From QHWF01 sp036848175 (GTDB taxonomy: Bacteria > Acidobacteriota > Vicinamibacteria > Vicinamibacterales > CAVVIG01): a DNA stretch of 64,000 nucleotides. The notes beneath the pieces were generated by a model, which saw only the letters and a program-made list of their open reading frames with translations, had not been told where the DNA came from and did no database searches. Location of the stretch: positions 4,025 to 68,024 of the forward strand of contig DAIUKO010000006.1 of assembly GCA_036848175.1 (NCBI GenBank), read 5' to 3'. This document shows positions 7,408 through 15,925 of the stretch, piece after piece. Made by a program: the position numbers and the translations under genes. The first letter of the stretch is position 1. The number at the start of each line of letters is the position of its first letter.

Positions 7408-8399
7408 GCCCAGGCCGAAGGCCGCGGCGACTCGTCGCGCTCCTCGGACGCGGCGAAGACGTTCTTCGTTTCACGGACGACGAAGATCGGCCGGTGCTTC
7501 ACCTGCTCGAACACACGGCCGATGTAGAGCCCGATGACGCCAAGGCCGATCAGAATCAGGCCGCTGAGAAAGAGCTGGCTGATGGCGAGGCTCGTCCACC
7601 CCAGCGCCAACTGACCGACATTGCTGGTGAAGTAGTGGACGATCAGCCACACCCCGAGCACGAACGAAAAGAGCGACAGCACGGTGCCGACGTAAATCGA
7701 CAGATGCAGCGGCTTCTCCGAGTAGGTCAGCGCGATGGTCAAGGCGTGACCGAGCAGGCGCCACGTCGTGTACGAGCTCTTCCCGCCTGGCCGTTCGTGG
7801 TGCTCCACGTCCACGTAGCCGCGCGAGAATCCAAGCCACTGCAGCACGACGACGTAGCCGCGGCGGTAGTCGCCGAAGTGGAGAAACGCCTCCACCACCT
7901 TGCGCGAGACGATTGAATACGATCCGATCTTCGGGTCGTAATCGATGTCCGCCAGCCAGCGGAACAAGGCGTAGTAGGTCCGCGCCGTCAGATTCTTCCA
8001 CCAGCTGTATCGCCGCACCCGTCGGCGCGCGAAGACGATGTCGAAGCCGTCGCGGCACTTCGCGTAGAGATCGGGGATATGCGCCGGATCGTCCTGCAGG
8101 TCGCAGTCGAGGACGACCACGTAGTCGCCGCGCGCGTGATGCAGCGCGGCAGTGATCGCCGGATGCTGGCCGAAATTCCGGCTGAGTCGAACGCCTTTGA
8201 CGCGCGGATTGCGATCGCACTCGCGCGCGATTGCCGTCCACGAATCGTCCGGGCTGCCGTCTTCGACGAGCAGCACCTCGTAGTTGTCGGTGATGCGCCG
8301 CGCCGCGGCGCAGATGCGATTCACGAGCTCGCCGACGAGCGGCGCGGTCCCGTAGACGGGACTCGCGATCGAGAGCAATGGACGCTCCGGTTCGCTCAT
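7404..8399 (-). CDS. GT2 glycosyltransferase with two C-terminal membrane helices (DPM/ArnC-like)
   Basis: This 331-residue inverting GT-A enzyme resembles polyprenyl-phosphate glycosyltransferases. The N-terminal nucleotide-binding fold (LLSIASPVYGTAPLVGELV, LLVEDGSPDDSW) leads to the DXD region DCDLQDDP near residues 98-105 and RLSRNFGQHPAITAAL. Two hydrophobic segments lie near residues 235-260 and 265-300, followed by GRVFEQVKHRPIFVVRET. This layout is typical of enzymes that load one sugar onto undecaprenyl phosphate for use outside the membrane. The ATG at 8399 overlaps the upstream stop by 4 nt; an earlier in-frame ATG at 8477 would overlap the beta-propeller gene heavily and is rejected. 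It may transfer the WecE product next door, or supply a GT-C enzyme (inference). Confidence 0.88.
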   Translation of the reverse strand: MSEPERPLLSIASPVYGTAPLVGELVNRICAAARRITDNYEVLLVEDGSPDDSWTAIARECDRNPRVKGVRLSRNFGQHPAITAALHHARGDYVVVLDCDLQDDPAHIPDLYAKCRDGFDIVFARRRVRRYSWWKNLTARTYYALFRWLADIDYDPKIGSYSIVSRKVVEAFLHFGDYRRGYVVVLQWLGFSRGYVDVEHHERPGGKSSYTTWRLLGHALTIALTYSEKPLHLSIYVGTVLSLFSFVLGVWLIVHYFTSNVGQLALGWTSLAISQLFLSGLILIGLGVIGLYIGRVFEQVKHRPIFVVRETKNVFAASEERDESPRPSAWA

Positions 8400-9319
8400 C
8401 GCGTCAGCACCGCGAGGCCCAGGCCGTCGCGGCCGTAGTGATTGCCGCAATAGAGCATGTAGAGCGCGTCCTTCCACCGAAAGACGTGGCTATAGCAGAT
8501 CGATTCGCTGTCCCAGCCGCTCGCCGAGACGTCGATGCCGGCCAGATCGTCGCGGCGGATCCAGTCGATGCCGTTCTCGGACCAGGCGTAGCCGATGCGG
8601 TACGCCTCGCCGCGATGGCTGAACCACATGTGATAGACGCCGTCGTCGAACAACACCGACGGCCGGCTGATCGAATACTCCGACGGTGACGCCGCGTCGA
8701 TACACACGCGGTTGGGCCGCGTCCAGTGGATCCCGTCCGACGATTCCGCGAACTTGATGACGTAGACGTGCTTCGGATCGGCGGCGGTTCGACCCCAGCG
8801 CCGAAACGAGGTGTACCACATCCGCCATCGATCCGCCCTGTGCATCACCGCCGTCGAACCGATTGAGAGAAAATCGTCGTCGGTCCGCTCGAGAATCGGC
8901 GCCCGCGACCACCGCTGCCACGCGCCGCCGCCGTTTCGCACCGCGAGGCCGACGTGATTCTGGAACGGCGTGAGGACCGATGGCATCCACCCGACGTAAT
9001 ACATGAACTCCACGCCGCCAGCGGTGACGATCCAGGGATACGAGACGCCGTTCTCGTCGAACGCGCCCAGCTCACCGATGTCGAACACCGGCGCCGCCGA
9101 GATCGCAACCGGTGTCGCCGGCCGATCGGGATCGATCGTGATCGTGCCGATGCGCGAACGATTCTGCGAATCGCGTCCGGTCACGTAGATCTCAACGACG
9201 CCTGCGTCGTCGCGCGGCACGGCGAACGATGGGCCGGTGTAGGTCGCCATCCATTCGCGCGCGGCGTCGGGCTCGAGGATCCGGCCGAGCTTCTTCCACC
9301 CGCCTCTGGCATTGCGCAT
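8396..9319 (-). CDS. Five-bladed beta-propeller, glycoside-hydrolase-like (GH43/GH32/GH130 clan style)
   Basis: This 307-residue protein has no signal peptide. Repeated blade motifs are visible: MATYTGPSFAVP, VEIYVTGRDSQNRSRIG, GVEFMYYVGWM, WRMWYTSFRRW, SSDGIHWTRPN, YHMWFSHRGEAYRIGYAWSENGIDW and DALYMLYCGNHYGRDG. The 'xxMWYT/HMWFSH ... SxDGIxW' blades are typical of five-bladed propellers related to glycoside hydrolases and phosphorylases. Candidate acids (FDENGVSYPW, RDSQNR, DSESICYSH) are present, but the catalytic set cannot be assigned by eye. A cytoplasmic propeller inside a biosynthetic module could be a glycan phosphorylase, a glycoside-processing enzyme, or a non-catalytic partner. 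It is coupled to its neighbours on both sides by 1-4 nt overlaps. Confidence 0.7.
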   Translation of the reverse strand: MRNARGGWKKLGRILEPDAAREWMATYTGPSFAVPRDDAGVVEIYVTGRDSQNRSRIGTITIDPDRPATPVAISAAPVFDIGELGAFDENGVSYPWIVTAGGVEFMYYVGWMPSVLTPFQNHVGLAVRNGGGAWQRWSRAPILERTDDDFLSIGSTAVMHRADRWRMWYTSFRRWGRTAADPKHVYVIKFAESSDGIHWTRPNRVCIDAASPSEYSISRPSVLFDDGVYHMWFSHRGEAYRIGYAWSENGIDWIRRDDLAGIDVSASGWDSESICYSHVFRWKDALYMLYCGNHYGRDGLGLAVLTR

Positions 9320-10302
9320 CAGCCTCGACGCCGCTCGGACGCGACCGGGCTCGCGTCGAGCGCGTGCGCGATGATCCCGCGGACGTAGTCCACGCGCTCA
9401 CGGTCGGCGGCATCGAGCGGTTCGTGCTTGAATCGTCCTCGACCGTCGGCGACGCCGAAGATCATCGTCGGCCGTCGAATGTCGTCGACGATCACCGCTC
9501 CCGACGGCGCCAGGAGACCGCCGGCGACGACGTCCACGTCGCGGAGACGGACACGCCCCATGTGCTGCGTCACCATGTTGTCGGTTTCGAGCATCCGGAC
9601 GATTCCACTCGAAATCCCGGCGCGGTTGTCGAGCCGATAGAGCGAGAATCCACGCGTGCGCGCCAGATCGGCGGCGTCGGCGGTGAGATTCCCGATGCCG
9701 AGGTCGTAGATCGACGCACCTGGCGGCAGCCGCCCGACGAGCGAGGCGTCGACGCTTTCCCGCTTCTGCGACGTGCCGAGGACGATCGACGCGTCGAGGC
9801 GCGACGCGCGGGGATCGGCCTCGACCATCGACGCCCCGATTCGTGGAAGGACCGATGCGAACGTGTCCGCAAGCGGACCGTCGCCGCACAGGACGACGCG
9901 TTTGTCGCTGAGCCCGTGTTCCAGCCGCTGGACCATGTCGAGCGCGGAGTCGAACCACACCTGGTTGTCGCTGAAGAACAGCAGACGTTCTGGCGCGACC
10001 GACGACCGCGCCGTCCTCACGATCGCCGCCGATTCGGGCAGCTTGCGATCGCAGTCGACGGCGATCCAATTGAACGGCCCGGCCGCGTCGAGAACCGACT
10101 CCAGATCGCGCGCGGCGCCGAGCTCGACGAAGGCCAGGACGTTGGCGATGCTCTCGCGGACCGGCGGAAACGAGACGCCGGAGTCGGCCGGCACCGGAAA
10201 CTGCTGCACGACCAGCACCGTCGCCTTGTTCGTCCGCGCGGCGAGGCTGGCCACGTCGTCGAATCGTGCTCGCAGCGCCGCGGCCTGCTCGGCCGGCCAC
10301 AT
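9319..10302 (-). CDS. Rossmann-fold, NAD-binding-like protein of unknown function
   Basis: This is an unrecognised 327-residue protein. The C-terminal half has a Rossmann-like core: KRVVLCGDGPLADTFASVL followed by an acidic strand end MVEADPRAS, then DASIVLGTSQKRE, SIYDLGIGNLTADAADLARTR and MIFGVADGRGRFKHEP. This resembles the NAD domain of S-adenosylhomocysteine hydrolase-like proteins in layout only. The N-terminal half is a separate alpha/beta region with VLVVQQFPVP and WIAVDCDRKLPESA. The start is ATG 10302, with GGAG nine bases upstream inside the end of the aldolase gene; the reading frame stays open further upstream, but that part is antisense-like to the aldolase and rejected. Its position next to the aldolase, ATP-grasp and amidohydrolase genes suggests it is a dehydrogenase or a partner in that pathway. 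Confidence 0.65.
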   Translation of the reverse strand: MWPAEQAAALRARFDDVASLAARTNKATVLVVQQFPVPADSGVSFPPVRESIANVLAFVELGAARDLESVLDAAGPFNWIAVDCDRKLPESAAIVRTARSSVAPERLLFFSDNQVWFDSALDMVQRLEHGLSDKRVVLCGDGPLADTFASVLPRIGASMVEADPRASRLDASIVLGTSQKRESVDASLVGRLPPGASIYDLGIGNLTADAADLARTRGFSLYRLDNRAGISSGIVRMLETDNMVTQHMGRVRLRDVDVVAGGLLAPSGAVIVDDIRRPTMIFGVADGRGRFKHEPLDAADRERVDYVRGIIAHALDASPVASERRRG

Positions 10303-10307
10303 GAACG

Positions 10308-11342
10308 TCAGCTCCAGGTCTTGTGAAAGAACTTCGGAAAATGAATCTCGACGCGGCCGTTCTGCTTCAACTGCGCGGCGACTTCTTCGACGAGCGCCTG
10401 CGACGGGTTCTCCTTCGCGTAGCGGCTGACTTCGAGAATCAGATCCTGATAGGGCACGCCGTACGCGGCGGCGACGTCCTGCACGCGCTTGGTGAATCCG
10501 CTGTGAAACAGCGCGAAGCCGTAGATCAGCTCGAGCTCGTTGGCGCCTTTCAATCGCGTCGGCTTGGGGCTCACGAAGCGCTCGGCGATTTTCGCGACAT
10601 CGAGCGGACTGATCCCTGTCGGGTAGCCCGCCTTCTCGAGAATCACGAGCATCGTTTCGGTCTGCGCATTGCCGCCGCCCCGTCCCATGCCGAGCAGCGT
10701 CGTGTCGATGACCGTCGCCCCCGCCTCGACCGCCGCGAGGCTGTTCGCGTTTGCGAGCAGCAGGTTGTTGTGGCCATGAAATCCGACAGCGGCGTGAAGA
10801 CCGGCTTTCAGCACTTCGACGTACGCCGCCACCTGGTTCGGCAGCATCCCACCCGCGCTGTCGACGACGGTCACCGCGGTCGCGCCGCGGTCGACAATCG
10901 GTATGGCACGGTGCAGCAGCTCGAACGGCGCCGCCGCGTACGACTTCATGAAGTTGTAGAACACTTCGAAGCCGAGCGACGAGGCGAGCTCGACGAATGC
11001 CCACGCCGACTCGCTCTTCGACACGTCGGTGCCGACGCGGACGAAGTCGCCGCCGCCGTCGCGAAAGCGCCGCAGGTCGTCGGCCTCTCCGACGCCAGGA
11101 ATGAAGAACGCGCCGATGCGCGCGCGACCCTTCGCCGCGGATGCGAGCGCCGCCATCTCGTCGTCCGAGCAGCGCGCCGGCGTCGACGTCTTCGAGGCGC
11201 CGAGACCGAGTCCGTGGCCGATCTCGATGTACTCGAAGCCGGCGTTCGCGAGCCCGCGTACGATTTCGGTGATCTCGTCCGGCGGCCATTGGAAATCGAT
11301 CGCGTATCCGCCGTCTCGAATCGTGCACTCGAGAATCTTCAT
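10308..11342 (-). CDS. DRE-TIM (HMGL-like) aldolase, DmpG-related
   Basis: This 344-residue pyruvate-type aldolase/lyase TIM barrel has a length that fits 4-hydroxy-2-oxovalerate aldolases. N-terminal LECTIRDGGY carries the metal-binding aspartate D10, EYIEIGHGLGLGASK resembles the DmpG strand 2 motif, and GFHGHNN (H189, H191) gives the metal-binding histidines, followed by a GMGRGGGNAQTE loop. The position that is the catalytic His in DmpG (RDGxH) is Tyr here (RDGGY), as I recall for uncharacterised aldolases in other surface-glycan loci. It may condense or cleave a pyruvate-derived branch on a sugar or acyl chain (inference). ATG 11342 overlaps the ATP-grasp stop by 4 nt; a longer in-frame start at 11468 is rejected. 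Confidence 0.85.
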   Translation of the reverse strand: MKILECTIRDGGYAIDFQWPPDEITEIVRGLANAGFEYIEIGHGLGLGASKTSTPARCSDDEMAALASAAKGRARIGAFFIPGVGEADDLRRFRDGGGDFVRVGTDVSKSESAWAFVELASSLGFEVFYNFMKSYAAAPFELLHRAIPIVDRGATAVTVVDSAGGMLPNQVAAYVEVLKAGLHAAVGFHGHNNLLLANANSLAAVEAGATVIDTTLLGMGRGGGNAQTETMLVILEKAGYPTGISPLDVAKIAERFVSPKPTRLKGANELELIYGFALFHSGFTKRVQDVAAAYGVPYQDLILEVSRYAKENPSQALVEEVAAQLKQNGRVEIHFPKFFHKTWS

Positions 11343-12634
11343 CGGGCCGCTTCGCTCCGCTCGAGCGGCGCGACGGGCGCGACGTCGCGCGCATGCTCGT
11401 AGTCGAGCCTGATCGATCCGCGGACCTCCGCGAGCGTGCGCTGAACAGCCTCGCGATCCGCTCCCCACGCCAGCACGTGACCCGGACGGCTGCGGCCATC
11501 GCGCACCTCGTCGATCGTGTCGCCGGGCACGCGCTCCACGCAGACGTCGATGACGCCGGGCAGCCGCTTTGCCGTGTCGACGCCTCTGACGGCGACGATG
11601 CGGCCGCGAGGAAACATCAGAAAGTGCAGGGCGCCGTCGAGCGCGCGCGACGGCTGAATCCGCGTCGTCAACCCGAACGCCTGGCGGATGACCGCGCGGA
11701 CCACGTCGACGCCGGTCAGCACCGGCATCAGGTGCGTCGCCACCTTGCTGCCGCAGCCGCGGACTGCGAACTCGATCAGGTAGACCGTTTGCGTGTCACG
11801 AGAGACGAGAAACTCGATGTGAAGGATCCCGTTGACGACCTCGAACCCGCCGGCGATCCGTCGCACGAGCGTATCGATGTCGCGACGAATCGATTGGTTG
11901 TACGCACCTGGGTAGCGCAGCTCGAGGTCGTAGCGATCGGGGAGCGGCGACTTCGTCTTGTCGCAGACGCCGAGAATGCTCACCTCGCCGTTCTGCACGA
12001 GCGCTTCGATCGATCCTTCGTCGCCGACGAGAAACTGCTCGACGAGCGCCTCCCCGCAGCGCGACGCGGCAATCGCCGACGCGGCGGCCGGCGCCACGTC
12101 CGACAGCCGCTCGACCCAGCGCACGGCCCGGCTCGAACAGTTGTCCACCGGCTTGACGATGACCGGCAGCGAACGTCGATCGACCGCTTGCCGCGCCTCG
12201 TTCGCGGAGCGCACGCGGCGATACCAGGGACAGGCAATGCCGAGCCGTTCGCTTCGCTGCCGCATCAGGAACTTGTTCGTCGCATGCGCGGCGAGCGTGG
12301 TCGAGTGGCCGGGAAGGCCGAGCTGCTCGACGACGAAGGCTGCGGTTGGCACACCGATGTCGGCGGAGGTCAGCACGCCGTCGACGCGGGCGCGGCGGGC
12401 CAACGCCAGCGTCGCTTCGCGATCCTTCAAATCGATCGCTTCGAAATGATCGGCGTCTGCGGCCGCGTTCGCATCGGCCGACCAGTCGGTGACCCACGTC
12501 TCGAGCCCCAGCGCACGCGCGCGCCGCACGTATTCGAGCTGCCACAAGCCGCCGCCGAGAATGAGCAGCCGCTTGCCGGCAAGCTCCGGATCGCGGTCCG
12601 TCGACAGCTTCACGGGATTGACGTCAATCGCCAT
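11339..12634 (-). CDS. ATP-grasp carboxylate-amine ligase-like protein
   Basis: This 431-residue protein has the ATP-grasp order. A pre-ATP Rossmann-like domain comes first (RLLILGGGLWQLEYVRRARALG, WVTDWSADANAAADADHF, VDGVLTSADIGVPTAAFVVEQLGLPG). The ATP-grasp core follows, with LPVIVKPVDNCSSRAVRWV, EALVEQFLVGDEGSIEALV, ILHIEFLVS and VYLIEFAVRGCGSKV. The arrangement resembles D-Ala-D-Ala ligase/CarB-like enzymes and the ligases that join a carboxylate to an amine. It starts with ATG 12634 overlapping the amidohydrolase stop by 1 nt (TGATG). In this module it could amide-link an amino acid or hydroxy acid to an amino sugar. The substrates are not determined by sequence. Confidence 0.85.
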   Translation of the reverse strand: MAIDVNPVKLSTDRDPELAGKRLLILGGGLWQLEYVRRARALGLETWVTDWSADANAAADADHFEAIDLKDREATLALARRARVDGVLTSADIGVPTAAFVVEQLGLPGHSTTLAAHATNKFLMRQRSERLGIACPWYRRVRSANEARQAVDRRSLPVIVKPVDNCSSRAVRWVERLSDVAPAAASAIAASRCGEALVEQFLVGDEGSIEALVQNGEVSILGVCDKTKSPLPDRYDLELRYPGAYNQSIRRDIDTLVRRIAGGFEVVNGILHIEFLVSRDTQTVYLIEFAVRGCGSKVATHLMPVLTGVDVVRAVIRQAFGLTTRIQPSRALDGALHFLMFPRGRIVAVRGVDTAKRLPGVIDVCVERVPGDTIDEVRDGRSRPGHVLAWGADREAVQRTLAEVRGSIRLDYEHARDVAPVAPLERSEAAR

Positions 12635-13425
12635 CACGCCGGTGAGCCGGTGGTGATCGGAAACATCCGGTCGAGATTTCGATGCGCGATGTTGGCCCAT
12701 TTCTCCGGCGCCAGACCATCGGCGAGCTGTTCCGCGCGGTGAAATGTCTCGGCGGGCGTGTACTCGGGCATGTCCGATCCAATGACGATCCGCTGATCGA
12801 GCCGTCCCATCACCCAGCGCAGGTCCGCATCGAGGGAGCTGCCCGCGTAGCGAAGCAGCGTGAACGATAGATCGAGCGTCAGCGCGCCATGCAGCCTGAC
12901 GACTTCGGCCACGTCGAGCAGTGCCGCGCCGCCGCCGTGCAGCAGCACCATCGACGCGCCCGCGCACCGGTGCGCGATGCTGTCGATGATGTCGGCCGCG
13001 TAGCCGGTCGATCGGGACGGTTGGCGGAACAGCGTGTCCAGAAACACGATCAATCCCTGCTCTGCTGACGCGGCGATAGCCCGCAGGCACTGCGCGCCGA
13101 GCGGATCGTAGCCGTTCAACCGCGGATGAAGCTTGATCCCGGCGAAGCCGTCGCGCCGCGCGCGCGCAACCTGATCGGCGATGCCGCTCTCGTCTCTGGC
13201 GCTCGAGGGATCGATCCCGGCGATCGGGACGAGGCGTCCGTTCGCGGTGCGGGCGCACTGCAGCACGTAGTCATTGTCGACGACACCGGCCAGTCCGACG
13301 AGGCAGGCGCGTGAAACGAGGGCACGATCCAGCTCCGCGATCAGCCGCGCGTAGCTCGCATCGTCGCGGCCGTTGATCCACGTCCCGTCGCGGGTTACGT
13401 GCACGAGGGAATCGAACCGCGTCAC
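12634..13425 (-). CDS. Amidohydrolase-related metal-dependent hydrolase
   Basis: This 263-residue TIM-barrel protein is of the amidohydrolase-2/TatD-like type. It starts with GTG at 13425 (GTGA overlap with the oxygenase stop). The N-terminal metal motif is reduced to FDSLVHVT rather than DxHxH. IKLHPRLNGYDP, MVLLHGGGAALLD and IVIGSDMPEYTPAET supply the later histidines and the late aspartate typical of the fold, and the C-terminal NIAHRNLDRMF is the usual family ending. The missing first histidine suggests a mononuclear or altered metal site. It could hydrolyse or decarboxylate the product of the neighbouring ligase or aldolase (inference). The position between the oxygenase and the ligase is tightly coupled. 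Confidence 0.8.
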   Translation of the reverse strand: MTRFDSLVHVTRDGTWINGRDDASYARLIAELDRALVSRACLVGLAGVVDNDYVLQCARTANGRLVPIAGIDPSSARDESGIADQVARARRDGFAGIKLHPRLNGYDPLGAQCLRAIAASAEQGLIVFLDTLFRQPSRSTGYAADIIDSIAHRCAGASMVLLHGGGAALLDVAEVVRLHGALTLDLSFTLLRYAGSSLDADLRWVMGRLDQRIVIGSDMPEYTPAETFHRAEQLADGLAPEKWANIAHRNLDRMFPITTGSPA

Positions 13426-14216
13426 GCCGGCAGGGTCACGGCGTTGCCAATCGCCGTGTTGCCGGCGACGCGGTTCACCGCGAACAACATCATCCAGCGG
13501 CCCGCGAACGTCGTCCATTTCATCGGCGCGTCGGGATCGATGGCCGCGACGCCGTGCGGACACGCCGCGTTGAAGTAGACGACGTCGCCGGGCTCGGCGA
13601 GATCGTCGATGACCAGGTCGCGTCCGTCGGCCATCTGCACGAACAAGCCGCCAGACTGGAAGTCGACGCCCTTGCGCGTCATCTGCATGATCGGCACCGT
13701 CAGCTGGTGGTAGTCCACCGGGTCGGCATGCCGCGCGAGAAAGCCGCCGCCGCGCGGGTACACCTGGAACGCGATGCGGGCGGTGCAGCCGTCCTGCGGC
13801 GCGAGACTGAGAAAGCTGTCGGCTGGCAGCCCGCTCAACCGATTCTTCATGTGGTAGATCGGCGCGCACAGCGTGAACAGATCGAACGGGTCCTGATTCC
13901 ACGGGAAGAACACGAACTGATGGAAACTGCCGGGCACGTAGGCGCGGCTGTCGTTCCGGTTCATCCGATGGAAGTTCGGCGCGCCCGCCTGGATTGGCGC
14001 GTAGTTGGGCAGCGATCCGCGGCCGACGCCCTCGAGGTAGCCACGGATCTCCTGCAGCAGCGCCGCGTCGAACTGGCGCCGCGCGATGTAGATGTCGCCG
14101 GCGGCGATGTCCGCTCTCACCTGCTGCAGCCGCGCATCATCTGAGAGGAGTGCACCGGCATCGTCGATCCACTGCAGATGCCGGCCGGCCAGCGTGATCG
14201 GAGTCGAGGGGCTCAT
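13422..14216 (-). CDS. Putative 2OG-Fe(II) oxygenase with HxD...H...R motif
   Basis: This 264-residue protein has a candidate facial triad: ARHADPVDYHQ (H163, D165) and ACPHGV (H221), with an arginine in FAGRWMMLF (R240) placed to bind 2-oxoglutarate. The beta-rich stretch GDVVYFNAACPHGV before the distal histidine fits a jelly-roll fold. The N-terminal 100 residues, including GRGSLPNYAPIQAGAPNFHRM, are not familiar. It differs from the PhyH protein at 5475-6263. ATG 14216 overlaps the GT-C gene stop by 4 nt. It probably hydroxylates or oxidatively modifies the substrate of the ligase-aldolase module downstream; the substrate is unknown. Confidence 0.75.
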   Translation of the reverse strand: MSPSTPITLAGRHLQWIDDAGALLSDDARLQQVRADIAAGDIYIARRQFDAALLQEIRGYLEGVGRGSLPNYAPIQAGAPNFHRMNRNDSRAYVPGSFHQFVFFPWNQDPFDLFTLCAPIYHMKNRLSGLPADSFLSLAPQDGCTARIAFQVYPRGGGFLARHADPVDYHQLTVPIMQMTRKGVDFQSGGLFVQMADGRDLVIDDLAEPGDVVYFNAACPHGVAAIDPDAPMKWTTFAGRWMMLFAVNRVAGNTAIGNAVTLPA

Positions 14217-15925
14217 CGGTAGTGCGCGAGGCGCCGTTCGGGATCCATGCTGCGGTCCAGCGATCGCGAGAATTCATCGGCGAGCTCGACGCGGAACACA
14301 TGAATCCGTCCGAGGTACGTGTGCGGAGAGACGTACGACGTCGCCTCCACGATTCGAATCTCGGGGTCGGTCGTCGGGAACGACTTCACGAAGCGCATGT
14401 AGTCGTACAAATCCGAGTAGTCGCCGTCCCAGGTGACGATCCATCGCGGATTGAGAAACACGATCTTCTTGAGATAGGCCAGCGACGAAGGATTCGGGGC
14501 GACGGCGCGCTTCGCCGCCAGCGCCGCATCGAACGATGCCGGCCACATCCCGGCGAAGTAGCGCTCGCCGCCGTAGGTGACGACGTGATACGGCGGGCTC
14601 AGGTAGGTTCCGAACGGGCTCGGGCAGTAGACGCGGTCGGCGGGTTTGGCGCCGGCCGACAGCATCGCGCCGTTCAGCTCCGCGCGAAATCTGCCGTATT
14701 CCGCGAACTTGAACCCGTTGTGCAGTCGCTCGGCGGCAACCGTCGTGTCGTGGGCGGCGATGAACATCGCCACCGCGAGCGCGACCGCGCCGGCCGTCAA
14801 CGGCGTCGAGTGCTGGACCTCGAACCACGCGCGGACTGGGAATAGCAGCATCGACACCGACAGCGCCAACGCCAGGTACCAAGCCGATCGATAGATGACC
14901 GTGTAGCTGCCGACGAAATTCTTCAGGAACAGCCAGTCCATGATGAACGACAGCGCGAACGCGACGGACAGAACGATGACCCCGTGGAGATACACTCGGA
15001 GCGTTGGCCACGAGGGCAGCCGATCGCGCATGGCCGCCGCGACGAGGCCGACCATCACACCGGGCAGCGCGTAGGCGAAATGGACGTTGGCAAAGTGCTC
15101 CCAGACCGGCTGCGCCGACGACAGCAACTCGCCAACGCGTCCGGCCGCCGCCATCTCGTACCGCTGCGGCCACGCGACGTTGCCGGTCGCCGCGTTGCCG
15201 AGCATCTGCACCACGATGTTCCGCCAGTCATCCGTCGCAGCGAAGTATCCGTAGAGAAGCGCCGGGATCGCACAGGGCGCGAGGAACGCAGCGGCATGCC
15301 GCACATCGAGCAGGTCACGAAAATGGATGGCCACGAACAGCACGAAAATCGGCAACAGCACGATCGCCGCAGCGGGATGCGTCAACGCGCAGACGATCGC
15401 GCCGGCGCTCGCCGCGGCGAGCACGACAGGCCGGTGGTTGCGCCATACGTGCCACTCCAGCAGCATGACCGTGGCGGCGAAGTATCCGAACGCGGCGGTC
15501 ATTTCCGGCCGGCCCGCGAGCGCGGCGGCAATCACCAACCGATCGGAGACAAACGCCGCGACGAAGACGAGTCCGATCACGAGGTCGCCACGGTAGACCG
15601 CGTAAGCCATCGCCGACGCGATCAACAAGGCGAAATGAAAAATGTTGGCCAGCGCGATCGACTCGGAACGTTCACCGTACAGCCGGATCAAGGCGGCGTG
15701 AACGGTCGCGTAGTAGTACATCGTGAAGTTGTAGGTGCGGTGCGCGATGTTCAGGCCGGATCCCATCAGCGGCGACCCGAAGTCGCCGGCGCGGACGAGA
15801 CTGAACGACGGATAGGTGTATTCGTAATCGTCGTGCATGAACAGCGGGACGACGCCAAGGCTGGTGATGCCGCCGAATACGATCACGAAGGACAACAATC
15901 CAGCCGCAGTGGCGCGCGCCCTCAT
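14213..15925 (-). CDS. Polytopic membrane GT-C-like glycosyltransferase
   Basis: This 570-residue protein has about ten hydrophobic segments over its first 400 residues and a soluble C-terminal domain of about 170 residues (from HDTTVAAERL onward). After the first helix it has the acidic loop FMHDDYEYTYPS, which fits the catalytic D/E motif of GT-C enzymes that use polyprenyl-phosphate sugars on the outer face of the membrane. ATG 15925 overlaps the preceding DPM-like GT2 stop by 4 nt (ATGA). That GT2 is the obvious donor-making partner. A longer reading frame to 16177 lies over the GT2 and is rejected. The exact GT family (GT39/GT83-like) is not assigned. Confidence 0.8.
   Translation of the reverse strand: MRARATAAGLLSFVIVFGGITSLGVVPLFMHDDYEYTYPSFSLVRAGDFGSPLMGSGLNIAHRTYNFTMYYYATVHAALIRLYGERSESIALANIFHFALLIASAMAYAVYRGDLVIGLVFVAAFVSDRLVIAAALAGRPEMTAAFGYFAATVMLLEWHVWRNHRPVVLAAASAGAIVCALTHPAAAIVLLPIFVLFVAIHFRDLLDVRHAAAFLAPCAIPALLYGYFAATDDWRNIVVQMLGNAATGNVAWPQRYEMAAAGRVGELLSSAQPVWEHFANVHFAYALPGVMVGLVAAAMRDRLPSWPTLRVYLHGVIVLSVAFALSFIMDWLFLKNFVGSYTVIYRSAWYLALALSVSMLLFPVRAWFEVQHSTPLTAGAVALAVAMFIAAHDTTVAAERLHNGFKFAEYGRFRAELNGAMLSAGAKPADRVYCPSPFGTYLSPPYHVVTYGGERYFAGMWPASFDAALAAKRAVAPNPSSLAYLKKIVFLNPRWIVTWDGDYSDLYDYMRFVKSFPTTDPEIRIVEATSYVSPHTYLGRIHVFRVELADEFSRSLDRSMDPERRLAHYR

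Noticed and set aside
9319..11499. One long 726-codon minus-strand gene
   Set aside because: The first 400 codons overlap the well-supported aldolase gene in another frame and are Arg-rich. Only the part after ATG 10302 is coding-like.
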